NCBI GenBank assembly: GCA_013396915.1
Contig: VWZL01001969.1
Coordinates: 744,001-808,000 of the forward strand
Source of the DNA: Stercorarius parasiticus
Lineage: Eukaryota > Chordata > Aves > Charadriiformes > Stercorariidae
Reading direction: 5' to 3'
DNA length: 64,000 nucleotides
Part shown: piece by piece, positions 62,982 to 64,000 of the stretch
Numbering within the stretch: the first letter of the stretch is position 1
How the letters are laid out: each line of letters opens with the position of its first letter
Translations under genes and position numbers: made by a program
The notes under the pieces: generated by a model
Seen by the model: the letters and a program-made list of their open reading frames with translations, nothing else
The model's database searches: none
What the model was told of the DNA's origin: nothing

Positions 62982-64000
62982 TTTTTATTCACAAAATCTT
63001 CACCTCTGCAGGCTCTGTCAAGATCTTTCAGCACTAATGGCTCCTAATAGCCCACAGAAAAAGAAACGTTAAAATCTCTACAGGTTGTTTTCACCACTGG
63101 AGTGAAGAGGCAGTGTTGAAACTATTAACTTTGCAAGGAACTGGAACTTAGCATTAAAATGAGCTGCAGGGCGATAAGAGCAAGATGAGCTCTAAACCCA
63201 GGAGTAACGTGAGCTATTTCAGCAAAGCTGAGCAAATCAGTTTTATGATGGACGCAGGACTGAATCTCTGAATAAACCCACTAATGAAACCTCTGGAGTT
63301 TAAGTAAGAAAAAAGTTAAATTATAGAAGTAATTAATTTAGTAAAAACTATAAATGTGCTAATTCCTGTTTCCCTATGATTTGAAACGATTTTAGTATTA
63401 GTGGGTGACAGAGGGGAATATCATGTATGGAATCATTCGGGGAAGTCATATGGCACAACACACAAGGCAACTGCCCAAGAGGTCTTGCTATGTCAGGAGT
63501 AGCAATAGCCACCCCAGCACACACCCCAGACACTGCAGGGGCAGGTGACAGCGAGACCTCTATGGCTGGGTACTGTATCTCCATGGCACGACAGGGCCTG
63601 TTCAGTCTACTGCACAACTGTGCCACAAGCACAGCTCTGCTGCCCATTATTTTAAAAAGAGGCATTAAAATTACAATGCAGCTCTTCACGCATTTGCTCC
63701 TTGCTACCCATTCTGCAATATTGCTGCGATAATTCTAGCCACATTTTTCACTAGAGTGACATCCAGAAGTGTGAAGACTGTAAAATCTGCCTCTTAAACC
63801 CATTAAAGGGTTACTCTAAAAATAACAATTACTAGTCACTGTGGCATGTTACTGTAATGCACAGGCAAAAGATGCAATATCAGCCTCAGTCTCCAGATTC
63901 CTGCATCTTTGTCATGCTCTCTGCTAATCTTAAACTTCTTTGTGTCCAATTAGACAGTTATATTGCTTGTTTATGTTTGTGCTGTAGCTTATCTATTAGC

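Larger units (their letters stand above)
56027..64000 (-). other. TMEM163: TMEM163 upstream intron (part), at least 8 kb
   Basis: Intronic sequence leading to the preceding exon, which lies outside the window. I searched it for the helix 2 exon (FDAILDVLSS-like) on the - strand and found none. It holds a perfect hairpin at 57940-57965 and two oppositely oriented CR1 tails near 62.2 and 62.9 kb. No other gene is supported. Confidence 0.75.

Noticed and set aside
63348..63732. Overlapping open frames of 113 (-) and 101 (+) codons
   Set aside because: Mutually antisense, no domain, no splice support; chance in a GC-richer patch.
1..64000. Prokaryotic-type systems, CRISPR arrays, tRNA or rRNA genes, endogenous virus
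   Set aside because: None seen. The sequence is an ordinary avian nuclear locus with intron-exon genes and CR1 repeats.

Overview
The window is vertebrate nuclear DNA, almost certainly from a bird. It is AT-rich, intron-dominated sequence with short, sharply bounded coding exons. It carries at least five fragments of CR1 LINEs, several keeping the typical 3' end (CCTTCCAACC followed by ATTCTATG-like octamers). The species cannot be told from the window. A single N at 45377, after a run of C, marks an unresolved base.

Left part (1-22256, + strand): the last six coding exons of MGAT5, the Golgi beta-1,6-N-acetylglucosaminyltransferase V. The exons are 2480-2629, 10434-10580, 14493-14609, 15445-15519, 20041-20198 and 22058-22256. 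All reading phases agree across the junctions and together give the C-terminal 281 residues. Earlier exons lie left of the window. The introns hold two full-looking CR1 tails, one short CR1 tail, a minisatellite and a few hairpins.

Middle (22257-36110): the tail-to-tail interval between two convergent genes. It must contain the MGAT5 3' UTR on the left and the TMEM163 3' UTR on the right. I see no further protein-coding gene in it. A strong G-quadruplex motif lies 437 bases after the MGAT5 stop.

Right part (36111-64000, - strand): the last four coding exons of TMEM163, a vesicular zinc efflux transporter (ZNT11/SV31), at 55930-56026, 42199-42310, 37588-37729 and 36111-36171. They give the C-terminal 137 residues; the N-terminal exons lie right of the window. 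The MGAT5-TMEM163 convergent pair is the same neighbourhood known from human chromosome 2q21.

The most unusual signal is on the - strand inside the 13.6 kb TMEM163 intron: a GC-rich, exon-like segment at 45582-45713. It has a candidate acceptor, a consensus GTAAGT donor, 44 open codons with coding-like GC3, and symmetric phase 0-0. It could slot between the flanking TMEM163 exons without breaking frame. Its predicted peptide has one hydrophobic segment that I could not assign to any family.
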